Shown here: piece by piece, positions 22,980 to 34,500 of the stretch
Layout of the letters: the number at the start of each line of letters is the position of its first letter
How positions within the stretch are numbered: the first letter of the stretch is position 1
Source of the DNA: Metaphire vulgaris
Taxonomy: Eukaryota > Annelida > Clitellata > Crassiclitellata > Megascolecidae
Assembly (NCBI GenBank): GCA_018105865.1
Contig: CM030851.1
Location: forward strand, 6,197,328 to 6,261,327
Length of the DNA: 64,000 nucleotides
Direction: 5' to 3'
Position numbers and translations under genes: made by a program
The notes under the pieces: generated by a model
Seen by the model: the letters and a program-made list of their open reading frames with translations, nothing else
What the model was told of the DNA's origin: nothing
The model's database searches: none

Positions 22980-23398
22980 TGGGTTGGGTTGGGTCCGCAG
23001 GCAGTGGCGGCTCTTGGGTTTTCGGTGGTGGGTTGGGTTTGGGTTCAAAAAACTAATCCATGGACAACCAACCATTGGTTATTCAAATGATTAGTTGTTT
23101 ATCCCAACTAGGGGACAATAAGTTTGCATGGTCGCGGCTCTTAATAGAAGGCGCTGAAATGAGTCGCACCAGTGGCGCCGCGTGACTTTCCGGGGCCCGG
23201 GGCATTTTTGCCACGGGGAAGTTGGTGGGTTGGGTTTCGTGCTGTTCAAAAAAAAAAAAAAAAAAAAAAAAAAAAGGTCGTCAGCACGTTCATTTCTGGA
23301 TTATTAGTGTTAACCCAAATGATTAGTTGTTTATCCCCTTTTGGGCCCCCAATAAGTTTGCATGGGCAGTCAACAAAAGCCCCCCCGCCCCACGTTAA
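22980..23398. mobile_element. Mosaic of hAT MITE pieces
   Basis: Contains CAGTGGCGGCTCTTGGG (23001), repeated aatgattagttgtttatccc and aataagtttgcatgg segments, CAGTGGCGCCGCGTGAC (23171) and a 26-base A-run (23250-23275). The pieces belong to hAT MITE families seen elsewhere here; boundaries are unresolved. Confidence 0.45.
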
Positions 23399-23399
23399 C

Positions 23400-23918
23400 T
23401 GAGTCGCACAGTTGCAAAAAGTTTAGAAAAACCTGGCCTATAGCACTTTTAAAAATTAATTTTATTTCGCCATAACGCAAGGAAAGCGAATTCCTACCAT
23501 TTTGCTCTGGAACTCCAATAACAACAGGGAATCTATTTTTTGGAGAAGGGTGCACCTTGCGGTTAAGCGATTTTGCCATACTCATAGGATTTTCATGACG
23601 CGTAACAAAGGTATGTTCCTGGAAAAATTTTTAAAAAGATAATTTTAAAGAAATTTCAATATCTAGTTCTCTCATTTTGTCTTACTTGCAAAAATAGAAT
23701 AATTCTGCCCAATATATTTGGCCTATTTTCATTCGAATAGAACCAATGAGCTTTCGTTTTGCCATTTATTCAAAACTCGGAAAATTCTTTTCAACCAACG
23801 TTCGCCAGATGGCCTGATGCATTTTTTATAATCACATGCTAAGATTATTGATTAGGGTCGCGTCACGTTACAAAACTCCTGAAGTGGGCCGCGGTTCCAA
23901 AATGTTTGGGAAACCCTG
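23400..23918. mobile_element. hAT element, empty-site copy of the 44460 element
   Basis: Colinear with 44740-44779 joined to 48433-48879 (aacgcaaggaaagcg, cattttgctctg, cgttcgccagatggcct, ttccaaaatgtttggg). It ends CCCTG at 23918, followed by gtctagag. It has no Helitron: the site reads ttaattttat|ttcgcc at 23464/23465. Confidence 0.82.
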
Positions 23919-23926
23919 GTCTAGAG

Positions 23927-24100
23927 CACAGTATACCCAAAGACGATAAGCGGAGACAAGATGGACTCTAGAAGAATTTCATACTCTAGACTAGAGTCCT
24001 GGTTACCTGTAGGGAGTGTAGGCGCCGTGGACTCTAGATTGAAGCAGATTAAATTGACACTGTAATCTCGAATCTACATAGCGAACAGCTAATATATGGA
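23927..24100. other. Unassigned sequence with repeated tctaga words
   Basis: Several tctaga/ctctag words between 23930 and 24045, perhaps from old hAT target sites. No gene. Confidence 0.3.
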
Positions 24101-24104
24101 CTCT

Positions 24105-24139
24105 ATAGTAGTAGTAGTAGGTAGTAGTAGTAGTAGTAG

Positions 24140-24215
<76 letters not shown>

Positions 24216-24223
24216 GCCTAGTA

Positions 24224-24287
<64 letters not shown>

Positions 24288-24300
24288 TATTATTATCATC
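24105..24300. repeat. (AGT)n then inverted (AAT)n/(ATT)n
   Basis: About 37 AGT units, then AAT units followed directly by ATT units, which can fold as a hairpin at about 24226-24295. Confidence 0.92.
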
Positions 24301-24404
24301 ATCATCATTCTTGTTATTATCGTTTATTTATTTATTTATTTATTATTATTATTATATATTATTGAGCTTATAGCTGCAAATATCATCATCATAATCAATT
24401 CAGA

Positions 24405-24407
<3 letters not shown>

Positions 24408-24446
<39 letters not shown>
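24408..24446. repeat. (ATT)n microsatellite
   Basis: About 12 units. Confidence 0.9.
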
Positions 24447-25417
24447 CGGCTGCAGCAATAGCACCATCATCATAACTATTAATATAATTTTTATCATCTT
24501 TAACAACAGCACCATCACTACCACCACCACCACCACCCCTAGAAAGAAAGAGTAAGAATGCCAGAAACTGTTCCAATTCAAGGATTGTGACAATTATTGT
24601 AGACGAAGTCATATGAAGATCAAGTTCGAACATTGCGCTTTGAAGGCTGCAAATATCACAGCTTACAGTGAAATGATCATTTCAGAATTTTGTTAAGCAT
24701 TTAAGAATTAAAACAACTGGTGTCATCACTGTTCCCAGTAGAATTCATTCCTGTGATGGGTGAATAATCTTATGCTTATCAATAAAATGCTGATTATCAA
24801 TAAACAATCTATGTCAATGAGTTAACTGTTAGTCGAGCTTTGTCTCTACTTTGTCTCTTTGCTTCATATTGATATATGTTTAGTTTGGATGTTAATGAGA
24901 AAAATAAAATTGTGATTGATTGATTGATTGATTGATCTTGGGTGCTCACGGCTGATTTTAGTACGTTATACACCACAATTTGACTCGTAACAAGCATGTC
25001 AAATATGGATAAATTTTTATGCGTCTACATTAACTGTTACCCTGTGTCCACACTCCACACATTAAGTGTAAAGCTTCTAGCTCTCTGTATTTATTCTGGT
25101 TAGTCCTTGAAAGAAAGACTTAAAGGCAATGGATCAGCATTTGGCTTCATGCTTAAACAATTTAAACCGCAAACTGCAAGTAGTTTCAAACTTTTTTGCC
25201 TCTCATAAAACGAAACCATTTAGAACCAAAATAAAATCAAAGCGCTATATTATGTTGCTATGTTACGCCATGCTATGTAATGTCATGTTATGCTACTTCA
25301 TGTCATATCATTTCATATTGTGTTATTTATTATATTATATACATTTTTATGCCCGCCTCGGTGTTTCATGATATAAAATATTATATTATTGTCTTCTCTT
25401 TCTATGTTCACTGATAG
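24447..25417. other. Intergenic sequence with short (ATTG)n
   Basis: (ATTG)5 at 24914-24935. No exon partner for the terminal exon at 25418 was found here. Confidence 0.35.
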
Positions 25418-25603
25418 TCTCTCAATGCGATTGAAGATGGAGGAGTAGAATCTCATGTTTTTTTCACTGCTGAGCACGAGATAAATCTCTCTCCACTGCA
25501 ATTCGCGTCGATTCTCGGTTGTTTCACCTACGAGTTTCTACTGGATTTCACCGCGATGCTACGCGGAAGATCGTCGTTTGGAGAGTGGACACCGGAGCAA
25601 TGA
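25418..25603 (+). CDS. Candidate terminal exon of an unidentified gene
   Basis: A strong pyrimidine tract (tgtcttctctttctatgttc) and the acceptor actgatag precede 61 open codons ending at TGA 25601. The TAG at 25415 stops the same frame just before, so the reading must begin at the splice site. The sequence (SLNAIEDGGVESHVFFTAEH ... LLDFTAMLRGRSSFGEWTPE) looks coding in composition and is GC-richer than its surroundings. AATAAA follows at 25874-25879. I do not recognise the protein. No partner exon was found between 22.4 and 25.4 kb, so it could be a gene fragment. Confidence 0.4.
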   Translation, partial: SLNAIEDGGVESHVFFTAEHEINLSPLQFASILGCFTYEFLLDFTAMLRGRSSFGEWTPEQ

Positions 25604-25873
25604 GCTGGAAGACTTAGATCTGGCACTTTTCAATTTCAATGCCTAGAACTAACATTCCAACTCACGCAACAGCTCTTCACATCTTATATCACTGAAATAA
25701 GCTCATGCACTTATTTTACAAATCGGTCGTCCATTTCGGCGAATCTCAGGGTATGACAGATCGAAAACAGCGAGAAACAAAATGCAAATATCATAGCATA
25801 GAAATACTCCGCATTAGCTTCGATCTTCTTCGCCACTGTCGTCGATAAAAACTCAGTTAGAAGCATTTTCGCA

Positions 25874-25879
25874 ATAAAA
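25874..25879 (+). promoter_or_regulatory. Possible poly(A) signal after the candidate terminal exon
   Basis: AATAAA about 270 bases after the TGA at 25601. Only meaningful if that exon is real. Confidence 0.3.
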
Positions 25880-26507
25880 TTTATCCATCTCTAACTCAAA
25901 AGGCCAATTTCAAGGTATTGGCAACCATACTCTATAGGTTAACTGTAAAGCTACTTAAAATGCAGTTACTGAAATGTCTCAATATAACATTATATCATGC
26001 AGTTCACGATTAGTGCAAGTGGATTAGCATTTCGCTGCCTTCATTAAATAAACTGTTATTTTCTATTCCTAACCGTTGATGTCTGACCTATCGATAAAAA
26101 CAACCACAGACGCGGGCGATGAAATATCTTTACCAGTCAACGAGCGTCTAAGGCTTACACTTAGAAAATCGTCTGAAACATTTCTCATTGAAGCGCAGAA
26201 AGTGTCCTTAATTAAATCGTTCGACAAAACAAGTATTCGACGGTCATCCGACGCAGTTTCTGACCCGTCCGCAACTGAAATCCGCTCGCATTCTACGACG
26301 CAGAGCGATTTAAACTGTGCCCGTAGAATGCCTGCATTTGCCTCTTATCTTCTCCTAGTGCAAGCGACGGACAAAGCTCGGCTATAAGTGAGACGCGTTA
26401 GTAACCAAAGGTCCAGAGATCAGTTGCCAAGTGCTGATAGTTTCGTTTGCTATTCACAGATAATAGCTTCTTCTATCCCAATTGGTGTTGCCATTTATAG
26501 CAAAGCA
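25880..26507. other. Intergenic sequence, nothing recognised
   Basis: A stretch open for about 100 codons at 26076-26387 has no recognisable protein or splice support; treated as chance. Confidence 0.3.
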
Positions 26508-26515
26508 CAGGTGAG

Positions 26516-28227
26516 TAGAGCTGTACCGATTGCACATTTTGCCGATTGTTCCGATTACCGATTGTTCCGATTGTCAGACAACCGATTGTCTTGCCGATAC
26601 CGATTGTCTGTCTAAATCTCCAAATCGGGTATTTTTAATGATCATGCACTCAAATAATATACCATAAAGCTGCAGCGTAAAAGTACATGTCTTCAGACTT
26701 CGACATGCAGGTGCAATTCGAGACCTGCCAAGAGACTCAATGCAGAATGTGTGTTTAATCATTAATGAATATGATTTTGCCATTAATACTGTCTTATTAT
26801 GTCAAATTTTAGATGTCTATATTCACATTGTAATCTACAATTTTATATCTGAAATTGTGATTATGAAAGTATTCATTCATTAAAATTTAAAACACAAGTG
26901 GTAGTCAGATAGAAGTAGGCCCTACCTTATTTTGTACAAACTCCGATGGCCAGTTTCTTCTTTTTATATCGATTTTTTTTGAAAGTTTGTGTGTGCAGCT
27001 ACGTGCTTGCTTCTCAAGTGCTGAACCAAATTTTATGTATTAAAGCCTTTGGTTTCATGACCACCTCGAGAGAAAGTTGATTTGCAAAGTTTGCAAATGG
27101 CTTTACAGCTGTTCAGCGGACTTATAGTGAAATAAATCCAAATGCTGTTGTTTCGACATTTATATTTTTACGCAGATATTTTATTTATTATTTGAGTCAA
27201 ATATATATGTAACGTATATCCTATTTAAGCTGTTATATAACTATATGCATTAATGTATAAACTGAAATTCGTATTAGACCTGTCGACATATCAGAAATCC
27301 ATAAGCCTACAGTCTGTCTAAATACGACGATGTGTGTGTGCGTGTATGTGTGTGTGGATTCGTCAACCTATCAGAAGGCCGAAAACTCAGATGAGCAACT
27401 TTAAGATGATGAGTAGTATTAGTACTCTTGTACCACCTCTATGCTCCACATAGCCTATGCCAACAGCTAAAGCAAAGGCATAATACTGTACAATGTTCTA
27501 CATTGTTCTACAATGTTCCTGTCGACAACATGCGAGTTTTAAAATCAAACTGGCAGCCCCATCCACTGTCACGTAAGCCCAGAAAGACGCTAATGTTGAA
27601 ACTTTAAACGTCGACACGGGCAGTTAGCTTTTGAGACTAGTAGGTTGTAACAAGCGAAGCTACACTAACATTCAAATCATCTAATACATCTGAGTAATTT
27701 CGACGAAGTCAGATAAGATCATCGGACCTAATCGTCTCCGACCGAGGGTGAAGAGATGCCGACGAAGTCAGATCGGACGCTAATCGTCTCTGAGTCTCCG
27801 ACCGATGGTTAACAGATGTCATATCTGACAATCTGGTCTGACATTAACTGCCCCCGACCGACTATCGAATGAAGGATTCAAGATAAGCCGGCCCTCCCTC
27901 GTCCCTCCTTCCATCGACAGTTCTACGAGCTCACAGCCGCCACCGACCCCCAGATGGCGCTAGCATCACCCCCAAAGGAAGCGACCAAGAAGTCCAGACT
28001 CCCAGAGGGCGACACTCACCAGTCACCACTCACTCGGGCCTACGGCACCCAGAAAAATAATCGGTTCCTCATAACCGATTGTTCCGATTACCCCAATAAT
28101 CGACCCGAATACGAATATTAACGATTAATCGGTATCGGTGCCGGATTTGCGCCCGATTACCGATTGTTCCGATTGTCCTCATAATCGGCCCGATTGTGAA
28201 TGTTCCCGATTAATCGGTACAGCTCTA
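26516..28227. mobile_element. hAT element, 1712 bp, with CCGATTGTT-word ends
   Basis: Perfect 8-bp duplication caggtgag at 26508-26515 and 28228-28235. Ends TAGAGCTGTACCGATT and AATCGGTACAGCTCTA are perfect inverted repeats. Sub-terminal regions (26540-26615, 28060-28205) are arrays of CCGATTGTTCCGATT words. The middle has no intact transposase; about 27050-27115 could be a decayed BED-type zinc finger (KLICKVCKW) but this is weak. Confidence 0.9.
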
Positions 28228-28584
28228 CAGGTGAGACAGGTGTGAGCATAAAGGTGCGAATACCGGGCAGCGTAATACATTACCGAACGATTGTAATAGC
28301 AAAGATAGTAGAAAGTACCTTGAATCATAGAGTACGACAGGTCAATAGGTTGATACGTACAGAATTATATCTAACTTTCTTTCTTCATTCGATGCAATTT
28401 ACCAGTTTCTGATCTGTCAGTTCTGGTTAATGGCCCTGAGTCACTTCGTTATCAGTTTAGCTGTCATTCAAATTCACATGTTCAGAAAAGGTGAAGAATC
28501 AGAACAACTACCTCACACCACACACCGAATGCCTCGAATGCGTGAGTGAGTGACCGAGTGAGTGAGTGAGTGAGTGAGTCTAAA

Positions 28585-28695
28585 TTTTGCGGACAAAATA
28601 TAATGGGGACAAAATGTCACGGTTTATGGTTAGAGTTAGGGTTACATTTTGTCCGCCGACATTTTGTCCTCTTGACATTTTGCCTTGCACCGCGA
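28585..28695. repeat. Fold-back repeat with TTAGGG-like core (family 2, copy 1)
   Basis: Left arm GGACAAAATGTCACGG, core ggttagagttagggtt, right arm ACATTTTGTCCGCCGACATT. Same family at 50150. Confidence 0.75.
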
Positions 28696-28834
28696 TTACA
28701 GGTCGACTTCATATCTGATCTCTCAACAACTTAGCAACAGCGATTATCCTATTAATACGGCTAACGATACAATAACAAGACATAGCAAGACCGAAAAGGA
28801 GTCAGCAAGAGAAGCAGAGACTCAGTGATATTGT

Positions 28835-29025
28835 CAGTGGCGTAGCCAGATTTCAGAATAGGGGTACTTCGACAGTTGCCTCTAAATTCTGGTACGTTCT
28901 CCTCGGTCTAATACTACCCTCTGCCCCTTAACCACCTCCAAGATTTGGACGACTCTCACGACCGGTCCCGATCCGAATAGGGGAGTCGGGCCCCCATGCA
29001 TCCTAACCACGTGGCTTCGCCAATG
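28835..29025. mobile_element. hAT MITE, 191 bp
   Basis: Ends CAGTGGCGTAGCCAG and GTGGCTTCGCCAATG; flanks gatattgt and gatgttgt match at 7 of 8. Internal CTCACGACCGGTCCCGA matches the 2650 and 9847 copies. Confidence 0.85.
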
Positions 29026-29194
29026 GATGTTGTTGTAATATGATCTTTCCGGAGGAGGTTATTCGAAGCAGGCACCACTGCTGTCGTTGTTACGAGTGAA
29101 ACTCAAAGCACCCCACGACTATGATGGCAAGCGATGTCTCATTGGAGGCGATGAAGTCCACTCGAAGACGCATTGCGCTCGTCGCAATGCAGTG

Positions 29195-29275
29195 ATGTTA
29201 ATCCTTGTCCTGGTCCTTGTCCTTAAGGACTCCTTAAGGACCAATTTGAAGTCCTTGTCCTTGTCCTCGTCCTGT
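29195..29275. repeat. (GTCCTT)n minisatellite with inversion
   Basis: GTCCTTGTCCTT words, then ctccttaaggacc, then again GTCCTTGTCCTCGTCC. Confidence 0.7.
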
Positions 29276-29792
29276 CACAATGTGTTCGAGGAGTATCTGT
29301 CGAAGAACAGACGAATCGATAACAAATGGCAGTTGACTCGACGGAATTCAATTCCGAAGAATTTACGAGCATTCTGAGGCGAAATACGGTCGACTGATCA
29401 GTCTGATCTAAACAAACTGGGGGGGGGGCTCGGGAGCCAAAAATAAAAGCTGCTGACACAAACAAACAAGCTAAATGGGAGTCCTGTTCGAAGGAAGCAA
29501 ATGCTGCTGAGGAAATATCAATATCCAAATGTCCCTCGACTGCTTCCCTTCCGTCGCCCCTCCATGCACCTCCCCCCCCCAATAGAAGAGAAGGCGAATG
29601 TTGCAGTTTAACCAGAAATTCCACACCGTCCATGCATCTTTCTTCGATGAAATCAAGGCTACGTATATTTATCTTTATTCTCTAAATAGGTTTATAACTC
29701 ACCCGAATGCGCGATCCAGTCAGCGATGCGATAGTAAAATACAATACTAAGGCCATCAATTTGCAGGAAATCAGTTAAATGCTCTAAGACGT
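29276..29792. other. Intergenic sequence, nothing recognised
   Basis: A G-run at 29421-29429 and C-run at 29572-29580. No gene supported. Confidence 0.3.
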
Positions 29793-29800
29793 GTCTAAGT

Positions 29801-32655
29801 CAGCGGTTCTCAACCTGTGGGTCGCGACCCCCACGGGGGTCGAATGACGATTTGCCAGGGGTCGCCCGAGACCATCAGAAATATGGGGTTGTCTCTTTTA
29901 TTATTATTATTATACAACGACAAGATTATCGTGACATAATGTCTAACGACTGCAAGGGCACGTAACAATAACAATATTAAACAGTAATGAATTGTACAGA
30001 GAGGTGGTCACACTACATCATAGCATCTAATGAATAGCTCGGTTTTGAGGCGCTTCTTGAATGTCTCCAGCGTCGTTGATGACCTCACGTGAGGCGGAAG
30101 TCCATTCCAGACGCGAGCAGCAGCGACCGGAAAAGCACGGCCACCGATCGTTGAGCGCCGTACTCGAGGCACGAGAACGTCAGTCGTGGACGCCGAGCGC
30201 AGGTGGCATCGAGTTTTGACGTCAGACACGCGGCCGAAAGCGTTTGCCAGGTACGACGGTGCCAATCCACGGAGACATTTAAATGCCAACGTAGCGAGTT
30301 TGAAATCTATCCTCTCCGGAAAACGAAGCCAGTGTAACTCGCGTAGAAGAGGGGTCACGTGATCGTATTTCCGAGCTGCAAAAATCAAACGGGCAGCTGC
30401 GTTTAGGACTGACTGCAGTTTTGCAATCAGGTGACAGGAGACGCCAGCAAGCGTCGAGTTGCCGTAGTCTAGCCGACTGAGCACCAATGCAACAACGAGT
30501 GATTGCATCACCGATGGTGTGACGGACCTACGTATGCTGCGTAGTTGCCTTAGGACTGCGAAGCAACTCGACACAATTCTTGTGACATGCGACCGCATCG
30601 ACAGGTCGGCGTCAATGTAGATGCCTAAGTCACGGACAAAAGCGGACGGCATGACGACCTCCCTGCCAACGCGTATTCCAGTCACAGGAATCTGGTGCTG
30701 GCGCCGGGCAGACGAGCACCACAATGCCTCAGTCTTTGCTGAGTTGAGTTTTAACCTGTTGGATTGCATCCATGCACCGACGTAGTCAACACATTCAGAT
30801 ATATCGCTTTGTAGCTGGGCAGTCTCTGACGGCTTACAGGTGCCATAGATTTGCGTATCATCAGCATACAAGTGTGGTTGAAGTTGGCGTCTCTGGATCA
30901 GCCCCTGCAATTCTGCAGTATATAACAGAAAAGGATCGGCCTGAGGACCGATCCCCGTGGAACTCCACATACAGTCAGCGTTGAGGAAGACTTGGAGGAG
31001 CTGCATCGTACATATTGAGTGCGGTCCTTGAGGTACGATGAAAACCAGCACAAAACAGTGTCATCAATCCCATAGGTCGTCTGCATGCGTCGCAGCAGAA
31101 TTGCGTGATCAACAGTGCCAAATGCAGCTGACAGGTCGAGCATCGTCAGCAGAGCGAGATTACCTGTGTCGACAGCAAGCAGAATGTCCGATAGTACCTT
31201 GAGGACAGCTGTCTCCGTGGAGTGATGTTGACGGTATGCAGATTGCAATGTTGGCAGTAGCCCTGATGATGACAGATATTCAATCAGCTGTTTCGCTACT
31301 AGTCGTTCAAGCAGCTTTGACAATACCGACAGGTTGGAGATTGGTCGATATGACTTCGCATCAGCTGAATCAAGATTTGCCTTCTTTAGCAATGGTGTTA
31401 TGGAGGCAGCTTTGAAAGCGCTCGGAACCAATCCAGAGGTGAGCGACTTGTTGAATAGGTCAACCAAAAACGGCGCTAGAACGTCGACATTTTCCTTCAG
31501 TAGCCGCGTTGGTATCGAATCCATTGAGCACTGCTTGTCTGGCAGTGCGCGAACTATTTTAGTGACGTCGTCAACGGTGAGTGTATTAAACTGCTCAAAA
31601 CGACAAGTGGATGGCGCTGATGAGAACGACGGGGGTTGGGCCCCAGCAGTTTCTGCTTGGACGGCAGCAACTTTGTCGTTGAAAAACGCATGTAGCTCGT
31701 TCGCTCCGATGGCATCAGACGCAGGAGTTATACCGCGACCAAGAAGAGCGTCAATTGAGCGCCACAGCTGTGCCGGTGACGAGCCTTCAGAGTCAACCTT
31801 CCTGATCCAGAACGATTCACGCTTTAGACTACACAGCTCTCTGTATTCACGCCGCGCGGCATGCCAAGCTGCTGTTACCGCCATAACAATCGACGGATCA
31901 GCCCTTCTAGCTGCGCGCGCTCACGGGTAGAACGTTTCATCGCTCGACAGTCCTGGTCAAACCACGGGTCTGAAGGACGACGACGGCAGGTAACGGACCG
32001 GGTTGGTATGAATCGATCCAGAACTTGCGAAATCTGCTCAACGTACAGTTGCACGAGGTCGTCAATTTCGAGTGGCGCCACTGCAGACATCGTCGAAGCG
32101 CGTCGGGGTCAAGCTGACACCATGCACGTCGCGTTGCTGTCGAGTCTGGCGATGGCCGAATGAACGCAACTTGCCATCGCAGCAGACGATGATCTGATAG
32201 ACCCACGTCGATTACATCAACCAGCGGCGCTGGGAAATCATCGCGGGTGATGACGACGTCAATTATACCGTGACAGTCGTGCGTTGGAGTTGTCACATGA
32301 CAGCGCAAGCCATACGCATCCAGTAGCTCGGTAAAACGACACGTGTCTGCGTCATCATTACGCTCCATGTGTATGTTGACATCTCCGACGACGAACAGTT
32401 TCTTGTTATTGTACACAATTTCCTCAGTGGTAGTTACGAAGTAGGCCTACTAGTTGTTTTACTATAATTGTCATTCGAAGATAGACATGGAGACAATTAA
32501 ATAATAACGATTTCGAACATTTTGATTGTCGTAGCATTATTATTTTTAGCAGTTTACATTGTGAACGAACATAGTTTTACCGTTGGGGGGGGGTCGCCAC
32601 ATACTGGGGATTTGAATTAAAAGGGTCGCGACACTATGAAGGTTGAGAACCGCTG
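29801..32655. mobile_element. SPIN-like hAT element filled by a LINE
   Basis: Left end CAGCGGTTCTCAACCTGTGG followed by GTCGCGACCCCCACGGGGGTCGA-type sequence; right end (reverse complement) CAGCGGTTCTCAACCTTCAT with GTCGCGACCCTTTTAATTC. Flanks gtctaagt (29793-29800) and ctctaagt (32656-32663) match at 7 of 8 and fit the hAT nTCTAGAn site. Both ends strongly resemble my memory of the SPIN (Space Invaders) hAT family; a search must confirm this. Only about 100 bases on the left and 225 on the right are hAT; the rest is the LINE. Confidence 0.85.
29895..32430 (-). pseudogene. L2/CR1-type LINE, 5'-truncated, minus strand
   Basis: On the minus strand: endonuclease C-terminal part (LFVVGDVNIHMERN, VGLSDHRLL; 32416-31937), a frameshift near 32090, linker and RT (SYRPISNLSVLSKLLERLVA, LTMLDLSAAFGTVDH, GVPRGSVLRPILF; 31884-30898), a frameshift near 30960, then LYADDTQIYG and the C-terminus WNGLPPHVRSSTTLETFKKR (to 30008). 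The 3' UTR ends in (TAA)n at about 29898-29912. The second Asp of LDLSAAFD is Gly and the Gln of VPQG is Arg. Few lesions overall, so a fairly young insertion. The 5' end is lost. Confidence 0.88.
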
Positions 32656-32663
32656 CTCTAAGT

Positions 32664-33165
32664 CTTGCTTTGAAACGATTTTAAGTGCAGCCATTGTGCA
32701 CGATGATCTTCATTTCTAGTTGCAACAGTTAGACTTAGACAAATATATATTTCTCAGACTAAGCAGTGACCGAAAATAGCTAATTACAATCCGTAAACTG
32801 ATGTCATAATCAACCAACACTGTGCTGGCGATGCACAGGCACGCGCTGACGGCTTCAACAAGGATTTCCATTGCGAGCGGTTGCAAGCATATTGCTGGCA
32901 TCGGTGAGACTGAGGTTCAGGGTTTCACGGTCATAATAAGGACCACATAGGTCTACTCGTACATACTGTAAGCAGTCAAGTCAGACAACCGTGAGTTCAT
33001 TTATTGAGGAGCTGAAAGGGCCTTCTATCACCCCAGTGGCGTAGCCAAGGGAGTTTGGGGTTAAACCCTCTTGGTTGGCAGAAATTTTTTATATTGCATA
33101 ATTGCATATAATTAGTATTCTGTGGACGGATGGGGCGCCAAAATCTGGGTTAAGGCAGCATGATA
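32664..33165. other. Intergenic sequence with one MITE-like end
   Basis: 33035 carries CAGTGGCGTAGCCAAGG, a hAT MITE left end, but no matching right end was found. Confidence 0.4.
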
Positions 33166-33169
33166 CCAG

Positions 33170-33302
33170 GCTAGGGTTCTCATGTAAAGCGCCTGTTTAC
33201 TCCGCGGATTAATCTGTTACTCAGTATTAATCTGCTACTCATTTGCCATCGCCATCTGGCGAAAGAAGGCTGTGATAACCTTAGGGCTCCTGCGGGCCTC
33301 GA
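33170..33302 (-). mobile_element. SINE fragment (minus strand)
   Basis: On the minus strand it reads gttcgaggcccgcaggagcc (box B region), then cagccttctttcgccagatg and gattaatccgcggagtaaac, matching the SINE at 41190. Confidence 0.75.
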
Positions 33303-33343
33303 ACAACAACAGCAGCAGCAGCAGCAACAACAACAACAACAAC

Positions 33344-33394
<51 letters not shown>
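33303..33394. repeat. (CAG)n/(CAA)n/(AAT)n compound microsatellite
   Basis: Successive CAG, CAA and AAT runs, with an A-rich trend as in a retroposon tail. Confidence 0.9.
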
Positions 33395-33396
<2 letters not shown>

Positions 33397-33399
33397 TTT

Positions 33400-33620
<221 letters not shown>

Positions 33621-33639
33621 TGAAAACCACTGATGTAAC

Positions 33640-33920
33640 CATCTGCATTCAGTAACCTAGTCTATCGGGATAGCCTTTGAATCCGTTTACTGTTTCAACT
33701 GTCACTCCCACATCATCCAAACTGTTCCATTTGTCCACAACCCTTGCACTTAAGAATTTCTTTCTCGGACACACCCTCTGCTTAAGCAATTTACATCTGT
33801 GGCCTCTTGTGCTGCTATAGTGTGCCAATGTAAAGAATCGATCGTATGGCACATCTACTTTCCCAGTCATTATTTTGTATGTTTATATCAAATCCCCTCT
33901 CTCTCTAAACTCGCGATCTT
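33640..33920 (-). pseudogene. CR1-like LINE C-terminal fragment
   Basis: The minus strand reads LTGKVDVPYDRFFT-type sequence (TGKVDVPYDRFF), HYSSTRGHRCKLLKQR and RVVDKWNSLDDVGVTVETVN, the C-terminus of CR1/jockey-type RT proteins. Confidence 0.75.
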
Positions 33921-34280
33921 CTGCTCCATCGTCCAAATAACTGTAAATAAGCCGATTTAAAATCCAAATTTACGCATGTCACGCTCTTTTATTACGAAGC
34001 GCTTATGCAATGTGTACCAGAATTTACTCTTAATGGCAAAATGAATTCGCTTAACGCACGAGTAAGCATTACAGAGACGAGGTCATCAATTGAAGCTTCT
34101 TCTTCTTCTTCCCTTTCACCGAGGATTTCATTTTCCACCATCGAGGAACAAAGGAACTGTTCAGTGAAGTCTGTTCGCCTGACTTCGTTAAACGACTGAT
34201 TACGCGACGAAATGGCGAATTCGTTAATATTTATCGATAGTTAATGAACATTTTCACATCGATTGGCTGAAAACCTAGCT
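33921..34280. other. Intergenic sequence, nothing recognised
   Basis: No supported feature. Confidence 0.3.
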
Positions 34281-34325
34281 ACTCTCTCTCCGTCTCTCTC
34301 TCCCTCTCTCTCCCTGTCCCTCTCT

Positions 34326-34365
<40 letters not shown>

Positions 34366-34500
34366 GAAGAAGAAGGAGAAGAGGTAGACGAAGAGGAGGA
34401 GGAAGATGAAGAGAGGAAGAAGAGAGGAAGGAGTAGAAGGCGACGACGACGATGATGATGACGATGATGATGACGACGACGACGATGATGAAGATGATGA
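34280..34500. repeat. (TC)n then (GAA/GAG)n and (GAT/GAC)n tract
   Basis: About 75 bases CT-rich, then purine-rich AAG/GAG words, then GATGATGAC words. Confidence 0.9.

Noticed and set aside
26076..26387. 103-codon + strand open frame
   Set aside because: Starts at GTG, has no splice context and no recognisable motif.
31334..31930. 198-codon + strand open frame
   Set aside because: It is antisense to the RT frame of the minus-strand LINE, whose motifs are clear.
33308..33394. CRISPR or other spaced repeat array
   Set aside because: This and similar tracts are plain microsatellites without unique spacers; none expected in an animal genome.
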